From: Planctomycetota bacterium
GTDB lineage: Bacteria; Planctomycetota; Phycisphaerae; Sedimentisphaerales; Anaerobacaceae
DNA length: 47,359 bases
Reading direction: 5' to 3'
Assembly: GCA_019456195.1 (NCBI GenBank)
Contig: VRUK01000031.1
Location: forward strand, 3,077 to 50,435
Each line of letters opens with the position of its first letter. The first letter of the stretch is position 1. The notes beneath the pieces are model-generated. The model searched no databases. It had not been told where the DNA came from and saw only the letters and a program-made list of their open reading frames with translations. The position numbers and the translations under genes were made by a program. Shown here in pieces: positions 24,920 to 34,327 of this stretch.

Positions 24920-25561
24920 ATGAATAACAGAAAAGTCTTAATGCTCGCTTTGGCAATTATTGTTCTCTTGTCGGCTACCTGCTCACAGGCAGGTTCTATC
25001 TGGGCCAAGAGAGATAAGAATATGAAGGGATTATATGCCGACGATGTGGCCCGCCAGATAGGCGACATCCTGACCATTAAGGTCGCCGAAACCAGCAAAG
25101 TCGATAACAAGGCAAAAAGAGATATGAAAAAAAATACCAGCCGGTCTACAACATTTGGTGGAGGTCCGAATTTTCCGTCCGGAGGTACGTTAGATGAATT
25201 GCTGCCAAAACAACTGCTGCCCAGTTTCGATATGAATGCCGAATCGGATAACGAGTTAAAAAGCAAAGCTGATTACAAAGACGAACGCAAGTTTGAGGAC
25301 CAGGTAAGTGTGGTAGTTATGGATATCCTGCCGAATCACAATCTTATTGTCATTGGGACTCGCAGCCGTAATATCGCAGGTGATATACAAACCATTGAAG
25401 TAAGCGGGATTGTAAGACCAAGTGACATCGCATTTGATAACACAGTCAAGAGCGAACAAGTAGCGGATTTTCGTATTGTCACGAAAAATTCAGGTGTTTC
25501 GGCGCCCTATACAAAGCCGGGTTGGCTTGGCAAGATATTTGATATTATCTGGCCGTTTTAA
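24920..25561 (+). CDS. flgH: Flagellar L-ring protein FlgH
   Basis: A 213-residue exported protein. The FlgH pattern is clear: GSIWAKRDKNMKGLYADDVA, RQIGDILTIKVAETSK, EDQVSVVVMDILPNHNLIVI and IEVSGIVRPSDIAFDNTV. FlgH forms the outer-membrane ring, so this cell has an outer membrane. Most FlgH are lipoproteins; here the signal region ends LLSATCSQAGS, with Cys21 but Thr at the -1 position, a poor lipobox. Cleavage by the ordinary signal peptidase after SQA is an alternative. Ribosome site AAGGAAAA before the ATG. Confidence 0.94.
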   Translation: MNNRKVLMLALAIIVLLSATCSQAGSIWAKRDKNMKGLYADDVARQIGDILTIKVAETSKVDNKAKRDMKKNTSRSTTFGGGPNFPSGGTLDELLPKQLLPSFDMNAESDNELKSKADYKDERKFEDQVSVVVMDILPNHNLIVIGTRSRNIAGDIQTIEVSGIVRPSDIAFDNTVKSEQVADFRIVTKNSGVSAPYTKPGWLGKIFDIIWPF

Positions 25562-25602
25562 TTAAGCCGTTTGCATAGATTTCTTTTTGAGAGTAACAGC
25601 TT

Positions 25603-26742
25603 ATGAAATCAATTATACGAACAAAAGAAAAAAAGAGCATAATGGCCCTTATGACGTGTGTATTGCTGGTCTGTGTGTTTATGGCTGGTACCGGGCAATG
25701 CGAACGAATAAAGGATATCGTTGATATTCAGGGGCTTCGCAGCAATTCACTTACAGGTGTCGGCCTGATTATTGGCCTGGCCAGCACTGGTGACAGTACA
25801 CTGCTTTCGCGACAAATTCTGACAAATATGCTAAGGGATTCAGAACTGGTTCTTAATCCTTCTGATTTTACCGGCGGTAACATTGCAGCGGTTTGGGTTA
25901 CTGCAGAATTAGGCCCCTTTGCCCGGGAAGGTTCCCGAATCGACGTCGACGTTTCTGCTATAGGAGACGCCAAAAGCCTTCAGGGTGGAAAGCTATTGCC
26001 GACGCCACTGAAAGGTCTCGATGGTCAGGTTTACGCTATCGCTGACGGAGGAGTTTCAATCGGCGGCTGGACAGCATCAGGGGATAAGGCTTCGATTACA
26101 AAAAACCACCAAACAGTTGGGCGAATTCCAGACGGCGCAGTTGTTGAAAAGGAAGAAATAGCTACGTTTATCGAAAACATAGGTGGCCATAGACTTATCA
26201 CGTTTAATCTTAGAAACAGCGATTTTTCAACCGCAGAGCAAATCAGCAAAGCTATCAACCAGGATTACGCAAACAGCACAGTAGTAGTTGACGCCGGTAC
26301 CGTTAAGGTGAAAGTTCCAAGCGAAATTAGCCAGGCAGAAATAGCCGGTTTTATCGTCGATATTAGAAAACACGAAGTTAAGGTTGATGTCCCTGCTGTG
26401 GTGGTTATCAACGAGCGCACCGGCACAATTGTGATCGGTGAAAACGTCGGCATATCCGCTGTGGCAATTTCGCAGGGCAGCCTTGTTGTAAAGATCAAAG
26501 AAATGCCAATCATTTCACAACCAACGGCGTCTTTCTCAGATGCCGGGCAAACCGCAGTTGTTCAAGATACGCTGATAGGAATCGAAGATAAAGGATATCT
26601 GATTCCTATGTCCAGATCTGTTACCGTCTCAGAGTTGGCTAAAAGCCTTAACGGCATAGGAGCAACACCAACAGATTTGATAGCAATATTTAACGCTTTG
26701 AAAAAAGCCGGAGCCCTTCAAGCAAAACTGGTGATAATGTAG
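25603..26742 (+). CDS. flgI: Flagellar P-ring protein FlgI
   Basis: A 379-residue exported protein, normal for FlgI. A signal peptide (ALMTCVLLVCVFMAGTGQC region) precedes the mature start ERIKDIVDIQGLRSNSLTGV. Conserved stretches include GLASTGDST, SRIDVDVSAIGDAKSLQGG, VVVINERTGTIVIGENVGIS and VTVSELAKSLNGIGATPTDL. FlgI assembles in the peptidoglycan layer as the rod bushing, implying a peptidoglycan wall. About 40 bp after flgH; no separate promoter seen. Confidence 0.96.
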   Translation: MKSIIRTKEKKSIMALMTCVLLVCVFMAGTGQCERIKDIVDIQGLRSNSLTGVGLIIGLASTGDSTLLSRQILTNMLRDSELVLNPSDFTGGNIAAVWVTAELGPFAREGSRIDVDVSAIGDAKSLQGGKLLPTPLKGLDGQVYAIADGGVSIGGWTASGDKASITKNHQTVGRIPDGAVVEKEEIATFIENIGGHRLITFNLRNSDFSTAEQISKAINQDYANSTVVVDAGTVKVKVPSEISQAEIAGFIVDIRKHEVKVDVPAVVVINERTGTIVIGENVGISAVAISQGSLVVKIKEMPIISQPTASFSDAGQTAVVQDTLIGIEDKGYLIPMSRSVTVSELAKSLNGIGATPTDLIAIFNALKKAGALQAKLVIM

Positions 26743-26775
26743 CACCGTAAGGCGTCCCTAAAGGAGAGCAATTTA

Positions 26776-27126
26776 ATGGACAGCATCAAATTGATACTAA
26801 CTGAACCAGTCTCACCGCCAACCATGCTGGAACATCTCGACCAATCGAGGCTTAAGAGCATTCCAGACGAGAAAAAAAAACAAGTAGCCAAGGATTTTGA
26901 ATCAGTTCTGTTGAATAAGCTGCTGGACGAAATGAAAAATAGTATCACGGACTGGGGCCTTGAAAAAGATGCAGCTTCCAAACAAACTCAGGGAATATTT
27001 TGGCTATACCTCGGCCGTGATATTGCAAACAACGGAGGCCTTGGATTGTGGAAGGATATATATAAATATTTATCCAATGCTGAGCAGACAAACACAGTAC
27101 AACAATCAGTGGATGACCAAATATGA
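26776..27126 (+). CDS. flgJ: Rod-binding protein, FlgJ N-terminal type
   Basis: A 116-residue protein covering only the rod-binding domain of FlgJ (KKQVAKDFESVLLNKLLDEM, GLEKDAASKQTQGIFWLYLG, GLGLWKDIYKYL). The muramidase domain fused to it in gamma-proteobacteria is absent, as in many other phyla where a separate lytic enzyme opens the wall. Ribosome site AAAGGAGA. Its stop overlaps the flgN start (ATGA). Position after flgI is the usual one. Confidence 0.85.
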   Translation: MDSIKLILTEPVSPPTMLEHLDQSRLKSIPDEKKKQVAKDFESVLLNKLLDEMKNSITDWGLEKDAASKQTQGIFWLYLGRDIANNGGLGLWKDIYKYLSNAEQTNTVQQSVDDQI

Positions 27127-27644
27127 AATCGACGGCAACTGAAATAGAAAATAAAGTTGATAAACTGCTGACTTGCCTCGATAAAGACAGCCAACATATA
27201 CAGGAGATTTTGTCTCAACTGAATAAATTACGCAGCTATGTTATCAAGCGTGACGATTCCGGCCTTAGCAAGCTCCTTAAGATCATCCAGGCCGATATGA
27301 GCAGCTACAGAAACCATGAATCAAAACGGCAAGCAATACGAAAAGAATTGGCAAATGCTCTTGGGTGCAACACAGAGCAAATGACTTTGTCAGCATTGGA
27401 AGCACGTCTGCCAAAAGGGAAAAAAGATCAGATAATCAAGAAGAAAGCAAAATTAATGTCATTGATTAAAGAACTTAAGAAAGAACATTTAAGCACGATT
27501 TTGCTTTTGTCTGAATGCGCAAAATTCAACAACCTGCTTTTGAAGAGTATTTTCGACCTCGGCAAGACAGGGGCGGTTTACTACAACTCCAATGGTACTA
27601 CCAAACAGCAGACTGATATGGCCTTTGTAAACCTGCATCTCTGA
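27123..27644 (+). CDS. flgN: Flagellar export chaperone FlgN
   Basis: A 173-residue, largely helical soluble protein (NKVDKLLTCLDKDSQHIQEI, KLLKIIQADMSSYRNHESKR, KKKAKLMSLIKELKKEHLST, CAKFNNLLLKSIFDLG). The pattern and length match FlgN, the chaperone that brings FlgK and FlgL to the export gate. It is encoded directly before flgK and flgL and overlaps the rod-binding gene by 4 nt. Family sequence identity is low, so context carries part of the call. Confidence 0.85.
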   Translation: MKSTATEIENKVDKLLTCLDKDSQHIQEILSQLNKLRSYVIKRDDSGLSKLLKIIQADMSSYRNHESKRQAIRKELANALGCNTEQMTLSALEARLPKGKKDQIIKKKAKLMSLIKELKKEHLSTILLLSECAKFNNLLLKSIFDLGKTGAVYYNSNGTTKQQTDMAFVNLHL

Positions 27645-27734
27645 GTAATGTCATCGGGTATTTATTGAGCTTTGACTAAAAGTCTAATAGACGCCGGATG
27701 TAAATTGTGAGCACTTGTTAAATAGAGTTAAAAA

Positions 27735-29693
27735 ATGGATAGTTTCTCCATAGGAATCAGTGGCCTTCAAGCAGCCCAGAAGGCTTTTGATATAATCGGT
27801 AATAATGTTGCCAATGCGGCTACTGACGGCTACCACCGCCAGAGAATAGAACTGCGTCCTGCTTATACATCGCAAGTCGGCGATGTTCTTTTGGGAGGAG
27901 GCGTGGACGTTGTCGGGATTACCAGATTAATTGACGAACTTGTGGAAAAGGAGATTTTTCGTCAAGAGTCTCTATTAGGGCAGATATCTCAGGAATTTGG
28001 CACACTGCGAACAGTCGAAAACGCCTTTGGAGAGCTTGTGGAGGGGAGCGGTTTGAGCGGAACTATAGACAAGTTTTTTAATGCATTGCAAGACCTTTCC
28101 GCTCATCCAATAGAAGTTATCCAGCAAAACCAGCTTATAACCGAGGCTATGGCTATGACTGGTCAATTCAGAACATTGGGAGAATTTCTTTCAGCACTGG
28201 AAGATCAAATTGAGCTGGAAGCCCAGAACACAATCACACAAATTAATATTCTTACAAACAGAATAGCCGAACTCAATGATAATATTGAACAGCAGGAAAT
28301 AGGCGGCGGCAAGGCCAATAATTTACGGGATCAAAGAGACCAGGGCATAACAGAACTTTCTACATTAGTTGGAATAGAAACCAAGGACAGACCGTATGGT
28401 GTAGTCGATGTCTATGTAGCCGGAACCCCTGTGGTAGTAGGTGCTACCCCTCTCGATCTGGAAGCGGGTTTGAAACAAGCGGGGAAACTGGGAGTTTCTG
28501 TCGCCGGTACAAGCAACTATAACATAAATACCGAAGGGGGTCGATTAAACGGATTAATATCATTAAGAAACGAGCTGGTCTCTGATATTCACGATGACCT
28601 GGACAATTTGGCAACTGTAATGGTACAGCAGATAAATCAATACCATATCCAGGGTGTAGGTTCAACAGGTTCATTTACCGGCCTGACCGGCTGGCCTGTA
28701 ACGAGCCAAAATCTGGCCGATTTTGGCTCAGAGGTAACTGACGGAAGCATATATATCAGAGTTACAAATACGAGCACAGGGGCGATAACCCGTAACGAAA
28801 TAACCGTTGACAAATCCGCCGATACCTTATCCGACATAGCAACTCTTATTTCAGGTGTCACAGGTCTCAGCGCTTCGGTGATTTCTTCCAAACTTAACAT
28901 TCAGGCAGACGCAAACTATAAATTTGATTTTCTTCCCGCCGTGCTTCCACTACCCACCGCCAGCACTTTATCCGGCTCACCGCCAACTATATCCGTCTCG
29001 GGTATTTATACAGGCACTAACAATGACACCTTCCAGTTTACAGTTGCAGGTACAGGCTCGGTAGGCAACGGCACTTTACAGCTTGAAGTAAGAAATGGAG
29101 CAGCCCAGCTTGTTAGTACTCTCAATGTAGGTGCCGGCTATGCAGTAGGTGATAAACTTGATTTAGGCAATGGAATCAAAATATCTCTTAGTACAGGGGA
29201 CTTAAACGCAGGTGAAACTTTCGATGTTGATGCTTTTTCCAGCGCCGATACTTCAGGTTTATTAGCTGCTGTTGGAATCAATACCTTTTTATCGGGCAAC
29301 AGTGCTTCGGATATAGCGGTTTGTTCAGATATCGCTGCTACACCAGGCCGAGTGGCATCAGCCCTTGGTGCGAATATGACCGATAACACCAACGCTTTGC
29401 GGATGTACGGCCTGAGAGACCAGGCTTTAACCAGCTTAAACTCTATGACACCCGGAGAGTTTTACCGTCAGATGGTTACAGACATAGGTCAACAGCTATT
29501 TGTTAAAAAGGCGCGCAAAGACAATATAGAATCTATGGTCCAAAATCTTAGCAACCAGCAAAGCGAGACAAGCGGCGTCAACATCAACGATGAAGCTGCC
29601 CAAATGTTAGCCTTCGAGCAGATGTTCCAGGCGATGAGCAAGTACTTGAGCACCATTCAGTCGTTAATGTTAACACTTATGAATATAATATAA
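27735..29693 (+). CDS. flgK: Hook-filament junction protein FlgK (HAP1)
   Basis: A 652-residue protein. The N-terminus (SFSIGISGLQAAQKAFDIIG, NNVANAATDGYHRQRIELRP) and C-terminus (NQQSETSGVNINDEAAQMLA, FEQMFQAMSKYLSTIQ) are typical FlgK. Middle markers include GRLNGLISLRNE and LDNLATVMVQQINQYH. Extra beta domains at about residues 330-500 lengthen it over the enteric form (about 550). FlgK joins hook to filament. The 90-bp gap before it holds only weak promoter-like sequences; the ribosome site is weak. Confidence 0.95.
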   Translation: MDSFSIGISGLQAAQKAFDIIGNNVANAATDGYHRQRIELRPAYTSQVGDVLLGGGVDVVGITRLIDELVEKEIFRQESLLGQISQEFGTLRTVENAFGELVEGSGLSGTIDKFFNALQDLSAHPIEVIQQNQLITEAMAMTGQFRTLGEFLSALEDQIELEAQNTITQINILTNRIAELNDNIEQQEIGGGKANNLRDQRDQGITELSTLVGIETKDRPYGVVDVYVAGTPVVVGATPLDLEAGLKQAGKLGVSVAGTSNYNINTEGGRLNGLISLRNELVSDIHDDLDNLATVMVQQINQYHIQGVGSTGSFTGLTGWPVTSQNLADFGSEVTDGSIYIRVTNTSTGAITRNEITVDKSADTLSDIATLISGVTGLSASVISSKLNIQADANYKFDFLPAVLPLPTASTLSGSPPTISVSGIYTGTNNDTFQFTVAGTGSVGNGTLQLEVRNGAAQLVSTLNVGAGYAVGDKLDLGNGIKISLSTGDLNAGETFDVDAFSSADTSGLLAAVGINTFLSGNSASDIAVCSDIAATPGRVASALGANMTDNTNALRMYGLRDQALTSLNSMTPGEFYRQMVTDIGQQLFVKKARKDNIESMVQNLSNQQSETSGVNINDEAAQMLAFEQMFQAMSKYLSTIQSLMLTLMNII

Positions 29694-29743
29694 AAACGTA
29701 AAGGGCATGCAGTGAAGATTCAAACAGATTTGGAATTTGAAAA

Positions 29744-30925
29744 ATGAGCGGATCACTGAGCAATATTTATAATAATGTCAGCTTTGCATTGAATCTTCAT
29801 ACCGAAGCGATGGCCGTCCTGCAGGAACAGGCTTCTACAGGCTCACGGATAAACAGAGTCTCTGATGATCCTACCGTTGCTTATCGGGTTTTAGGGCTCA
29901 ATTCCAATTACAAATCCCTGGGAAATTATATAAACAACCTCTCGGAAGTCGTTAGCACTTTGGAGCTTTCATCCACCGTTGTCCAGGATATAACGTCAAG
30001 TTTTACTGAGACCCAAATACGTCTAACTCAAATTTCCAGCGGCCTCTACGACGATGCAGCAAGACAAAGGACAGCCGAAGGAATCAATGATATATTAGAG
30101 CAGACAGTCTCACTGGCTAATTTAAAACATATGGACCAATACCTCTATGGAGGAACCGATACGGGAACTGCTCCATATACAGTGGAACGTACCAACGGGA
30201 AAATAACCAAAGTTACTTATGATGGCAGTTTTGAGAATAGAAACATAGAAGTATCTCCGGGCGTGGAATCATCGGCCTTCTTCATAGGGGATAATATCTT
30301 TCGCTCCGATGACCGCAGCGCCCCGACTTTTAGCGGTTATACCGGAGCCCAATCCGGCACCGGGACGTCAAGCTGCCGCGGAGGAGTCTGGCTGACAGTA
30401 ACCGGATCGGCGGGTAATTATGACCTCTCTATTGATGGCGGCCTGAGCACTTTCAATACCGGTGGCGGAGATACCAACCTGGCTGTGACAAATTCGTTAA
30501 CCGGAGAAGTGCTATACGTTGACACCACGGGAATAACCGGCACTGGAACTGATTTAGTAAGCATACCCGGAACTTACGATATATTTAACTCACTTATTAC
30601 TATTCGAGATGTACTGGAAAATCAAAACGGGCTTTCGGGCGCTCAAGTGCGAGAGTTGGCAAAAAACTTACCAAACTCAATAGAAGAGATAAGCAAAGTT
30701 CTGGTTAAAGCTCAGGTATCTATTGGGTCTAAAATCGGCTTTCTGGACGACCTCAAACAGAGTCTAAATGACCTGCAATACAATACAGTAGATGAAACGA
30801 CCCGTTTGCAGGAAGCAGATATTGCTCAAATAGCTATAGACCTGTCCCGCCGGGAAGTCCTATATCAAATGTCATTATTAGTAGCTGCAAAACTTATGTC
30901 CATGTCGCTGTTGAATTACCTCTGA
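29744..30925 (+). CDS. flgL: Hook-filament junction protein FlgL (HAP3)
   Basis: A 393-residue flagellin-like protein. N-terminal EAMAVLQEQASTGSRINRVS, DDPTVAYRVLGLNSN and C-terminal VDETTRLQEADIAQIAIDLS, RREVLYQMSLLVAAKLMSMS give the paired D0/D1 helices of FlgL. The middle (about 195-280) is a Gly/Thr-rich surface domain. FlgL is the second junction zone on which flagellin polymerises. It follows flgK by 50 bp and ends the hook/junction operon; flagellin itself is not in the window. No clear terminator follows. Confidence 0.93.
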   Translation: MSGSLSNIYNNVSFALNLHTEAMAVLQEQASTGSRINRVSDDPTVAYRVLGLNSNYKSLGNYINNLSEVVSTLELSSTVVQDITSSFTETQIRLTQISSGLYDDAARQRTAEGINDILEQTVSLANLKHMDQYLYGGTDTGTAPYTVERTNGKITKVTYDGSFENRNIEVSPGVESSAFFIGDNIFRSDDRSAPTFSGYTGAQSGTGTSSCRGGVWLTVTGSAGNYDLSIDGGLSTFNTGGGDTNLAVTNSLTGEVLYVDTTGITGTGTDLVSIPGTYDIFNSLITIRDVLENQNGLSGAQVRELAKNLPNSIEEISKVLVKAQVSIGSKIGFLDDLKQSLNDLQYNTVDETTRLQEADIAQIAIDLSRREVLYQMSLLVAAKLMSMSLLNYL

Positions 30926-31045
30926 TAGCTTTTTGAGAGCAAAGTATAGACAATACAAGGTAATTTGAAAGCATAAATGTTTGATATTTATACAAGTGTT
31001 ATGCCAGAGGGCTGAAAAACGCACATATACGCAGATATAAGCTAA

Positions 31046-31061
31046 CGGCACGGAATTTGCA
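31046..31061 (+). promoter_or_regulatory. Sigma54 promoter of the glycosylation locus
   Basis: CGGCAC-GGAAT-TTGCA differs from TGGCAC-N5-TTGCW at one position and keeps the invariant GG-N10-GC. Transcription would start near 31072, about 50 nt before ATG 31124. This excludes the earlier in-frame ATG codons (31079, 31085) as efficient starts. All genes to 47265 are co-directional. Confidence 0.82.
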
Positions 31062-31123
31062 TTATTGTTAGCAAGGTAATGGCCATGGGATGGTCAATTT
31101 CTAAAAAATTAGGAGTAAATCAG

Positions 31124-32683
31124 ATGGCACTAATGGGGACAAACTCGAATCAAAGTGGTGAACAAGGACACAATAATGTGCATGGGAACCATAATCATTA
31201 TGAAAGAGGTTTGGAATTAGCTGAAGCCGGAAAACATCAGGAAGCTCTAGCCTGCATGCAGGAACATATTTGCTCATCCGGCGGCAACGCACAAGTGCTG
31301 AATGATACAGGGGCAATCCTGCATTGCCTTGGCCGCTCGGACGAAGCCATCGGGCATTTTATCAAAGCTCAGAGGTACCAAACGGACTCCATTGAAATAT
31401 TATGGAACCTCGCAGAAGCATATCTTGCTGTCGGCAAAGCAAAGGAAACTATGCAGCTTTTCGATAGTATGGAGCGGCTTGGTATATTGAACGTGGATGT
31501 AGTTAACAGAACCGCCGACATATTCCTGCAACAAAATAATAAAGCAGATGCCATCGAAATATTAATCCGCTCACTACGAATTTGGCCCAACCAGGAGATT
31601 CTCAAGCCGATGATTGAAGTGATTCGTTACAAAAGGCCGAAGATAGCTTTCTTCTGCGGCGGCGATGGTATGGGATTTCTTAACGAAATCATCGAATTTG
31701 CAAAGCAGCGTTTTGAAGTTCACGTTTTTGAAGAGCAAACAGAAGAAAAACTGTATGAATTAATGGAATGGAGTGATATTTCATGGTTCGAGTGGTGCAC
31801 TAATCTTGCAATTTCAGGATCGAAGCAACCAAAAGTCTGCAAAAATATTATCAGATTACACCGCTATGAAGCCTATGGTCAGTGGCCCGAACTGGTGGAC
31901 TGGGCTAATATCGATACCCTTATCACTGTCGGGAACAGTTTTGTCAAAGACGCTCTTATCCACACTGTTCCGAACCTGGAGAGTCAAACATCAATAACTA
32001 CTATCCCCAGCGGCGTAAATCTTGAAAATTTTGCTTTTACCGAGCGCCAGCGCGGCAAGAATATTGCTTTTCTTTCTAACCTGAGAACGGTAAAGAACCC
32101 CGCTCTCGTTTTACAGTGCATGCAAAAGCTACACTACATTGACCCTGAGTATCGTTTGTTCTTCGGTGGTATCTTCCAGAACAGAACTCTTGAGCAGTAT
32201 CTAAAACATATGATTGATACCCTTGACCTTCGCAATGTGGTGTTCTTTGACGGCTGGCAGGAAGATGTCGGTTCATGGCTTGAGGACAAACATTACGTCG
32301 TTTCGACCAGTATCATTGAAAGTCAGGGTATGGGACTTTTGGAAGCAATGGCCTGTGGTTTAAAACCCGTTATCCATAATTTCCCGGGTGCAGATGAGAT
32401 ATTCCCGTCAGAATTCCTATTTAACATCTCGGAAGAATTCTGCGAGCAGATTCTTTCCGATACTTACGAACCCAATAGGTATCGCAAATTCGTCGAAGAA
32501 AACTATCCGCTTAAAAACCAGTTGACCGATATTAACAATATCTTCACTCAATTTGAAAGCGAGATAGATTCACAACAAACAGTGTCCGCATTTTCCAATA
32601 ATTTGCAAAATTTGAACGTTAACGAGATTAGATTTCCAACAGAACTTTCCGTTCCGAGCTCAGAGAACAACTTGATTGTGTAA
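31124..32683 (+). CDS. TPR-glycosyltransferase fusion (GT4-like), candidate flagellin glycosyltransferase
   Basis: About 519 residues from ATG 31124. This start is set by TAGGAG 8 nt upstream and by the sigma54 promoter. A short polar, His/Asn-rich head is followed by TPR repeats (about 25-165; HYERGLELAEAGKHQEALAC, ILWNLAEAYLAVGKAKETMQ). A GT-B type glycosyltransferase follows, with an N-lobe from KIAFFCGG, a link at TTIPSGVNLENF, and a C-lobe with IAFLSNLRTVKNP, VVFFDGWQEDV and ESQGMGLLEAMACGLKPVIH. The last is the GT4 nucleotide-sugar EAMACG motif. TPR plus transferase recalls FlmG of Caulobacter, where the TPR part recruits flagellin. It is the first gene of the locus behind flgL. Confidence 0.82.
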   Translation: MALMGTNSNQSGEQGHNNVHGNHNHYERGLELAEAGKHQEALACMQEHICSSGGNAQVLNDTGAILHCLGRSDEAIGHFIKAQRYQTDSIEILWNLAEAYLAVGKAKETMQLFDSMERLGILNVDVVNRTADIFLQQNNKADAIEILIRSLRIWPNQEILKPMIEVIRYKRPKIAFFCGGDGMGFLNEIIEFAKQRFEVHVFEEQTEEKLYELMEWSDISWFEWCTNLAISGSKQPKVCKNIIRLHRYEAYGQWPELVDWANIDTLITVGNSFVKDALIHTVPNLESQTSITTIPSGVNLENFAFTERQRGKNIAFLSNLRTVKNPALVLQCMQKLHYIDPEYRLFFGGIFQNRTLEQYLKHMIDTLDLRNVVFFDGWQEDVGSWLEDKHYVVSTSIIESQGMGLLEAMACGLKPVIHNFPGADEIFPSEFLFNISEEFCEQILSDTYEPNRYRKFVEENYPLKNQLTDINNIFTQFESEIDSQQTVSAFSNNLQNLNVNEIRFPTELSVPSSENNLIV

Positions 32684-32719
32684 ATTTTAGTTTTTCAGAA
32701 AATATCAGGTACTCCTGGA

Positions 32720-34327
32720 ATGTCAAAAAAATACGAGAGAGTCCCAAAACACATGGAACGTTCTTTTGGGTCACATAAAAAGGCCGGGCCGGTCGTTACT
32801 GTGTTGGTCCCAACTTTTAATCGACGCCGATACTTCGCTGAGGCCCTGGCCAGCGTTGTGTGCCAGAACTATAGAAATCTCCAGATAATTGCGATAAACG
32901 ATGGTGGTGAAGATGTAAGCGATATTGTCAACTCTTATAACGATCCGCGAATCCTATTTATAAACAGAAAGGAGAATCGCCGCCTGCCCTATAGCCTCAA
33001 TGAAGCACTTGCTCAGTCCCATGGTAAATATATCTGTTATCTTGGTGATGATGATCTATATTATCCGCATCACGTGAGCACCCTGGTCAATGCTCTGGAA
33101 AATCAAACCGACTGCCAGGTTGCGTACAGTGACTTGTACAAAGTGCATTGTCAGATTTGCCCGGACGGCAGCCGAAAAGTCTTAAGCAAAGTCGTTGAAA
33201 TCAGCAGAGATTTCGACCGCTTTTTTATGCTGTACTATAACCATGTGCTGCATGTAAGCCTTATGCACCGAAGGGATTTGCTGGAAAAAACGGGGCTATA
33301 TAATGAGGCCGTCAATGTCTTAATAGACTGGGATATGACCCGGCGGCTTGTTTTCTTCTCTGATTTTTACCATGTCCCGGAAATTACCGGCGAATTTTAT
33401 CAGCCCGCCGGTAAATGTGACAGAATATCAGTTCTGGGACGCAAAAATGAAAAGGAATATGCGAGAAATATTTTAAGAATACGAACCACGAGACCTGCCA
33501 AACCATGGACGAAACTCAAAGATATGTCCATAATTTTTACTGCAGAGAGGCTGAATAAGCAGGCGGGTACAACCCTCGGTTCTATCTGGCAGCGAACGTT
33601 CTATCCATATGAGGTTTATCTGCCCCTGCCGGCGGAAAGCCTCGAAAAACTCGCTGCTGAGATGCCTAATATAATCCCCGTACCTGTCAATCCATTGTCC
33701 TCTCAAGACCAGCGAATAGATGCAGCTTTAGCCAGATGTGATGGCGAATATATTGCCATAGTACCAAACGGATTTCCGATGAGAGAATTCTGGGTAGAGG
33801 ATTCTCTCCATGCTTTGATCAACAGTTCAGCCAACAACGAAGGATTCGAGTTGGAAGATTCAACAGATAGACTCTGGGCGGTAGTACTCAAAAAAGAAGA
33901 CTTACAGTACGCCCGTAGAAGCTTTCCAAATCTTCCTGTTCGTGAATCCCTGAATGCGGCCGGCATTACCATAAGGCGTCTAAAGCCGGAAGAAATACCG
34001 TTTCAGTTTGACCAATTACTCGAAAAAGCTAAAACAGCAGAAAAAAATGGTAACTGGTCAAAGGCTGCTGAAATGTTTGAATATATCACCAAACATCATC
34101 AAAACGAGTTGTGGATGAAATCATTAGCTGCAAACGCCTCCTTTAAAGCCGGTGGCCATATAAGAGCAGCCAATCTCAGCCATGAAATAAACCGTCAGCG
34201 ACCAACTGTGGATACACTCTTATTGGAGGCTAAGGTCAAACGCGAACAAAAGGATTTTAACCTGGCGATTAAGCTACTCGAAAAAGCGGAACAAATACTC
34301 GAAGGAAAAGACTTGCTATGGATATAA
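32720..34327 (+). CDS. GT2 glycosyltransferase with degenerate second domain and TPR tail
   Basis: A 535-residue protein. Residues about 25-230 are a GT-A/GT2 transferase: VTVLVPTFNRRRYFAEALAS, IIAINDGGED, a DDD metal-binding motif (YLGDDDLYYP) and LIDWDMTRRLVFF. Residues about 255-420 look like a second, decayed GT-A fold (SIIFTAERLNK, LARCDGEYIAIVPNGFPMRE) lacking a DxD motif. The C-terminus (about 430-530) holds TPR-like helices (LLEKAKTAEKNGNWSKAAEM). It probably adds a sugar to the same acceptor as the preceding transferase. The stop overlaps the next gene (34318) by 10 nt. The ribosome site is weak. Confidence 0.78.
   Translation: MSKKYERVPKHMERSFGSHKKAGPVVTVLVPTFNRRRYFAEALASVVCQNYRNLQIIAINDGGEDVSDIVNSYNDPRILFINRKENRRLPYSLNEALAQSHGKYICYLGDDDLYYPHHVSTLVNALENQTDCQVAYSDLYKVHCQICPDGSRKVLSKVVEISRDFDRFFMLYYNHVLHVSLMHRRDLLEKTGLYNEAVNVLIDWDMTRRLVFFSDFYHVPEITGEFYQPAGKCDRISVLGRKNEKEYARNILRIRTTRPAKPWTKLKDMSIIFTAERLNKQAGTTLGSIWQRTFYPYEVYLPLPAESLEKLAAEMPNIIPVPVNPLSSQDQRIDAALARCDGEYIAIVPNGFPMREFWVEDSLHALINSSANNEGFELEDSTDRLWAVVLKKEDLQYARRSFPNLPVRESLNAAGITIRRLKPEEIPFQFDQLLEKAKTAEKNGNWSKAAEMFEYITKHHQNELWMKSLAANASFKAGGHIRAANLSHEINRQRPTVDTLLLEAKVKREQKDFNLAIKLLEKAEQILEGKDLLWI

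Noticed and set aside
27657..27670. GG-N10-GC pair before flgK resembling a sigma54 site
   Set aside because: Only the invariant dinucleotides match; the flanking -24 and -12 bases do not.
27675..27700. Sigma28-like sequence before flgK (TAAAAGTC ... GCCGGATG)
   Set aside because: The spacing is about 3 nt shorter than the FliA consensus and the -10 element is poor.
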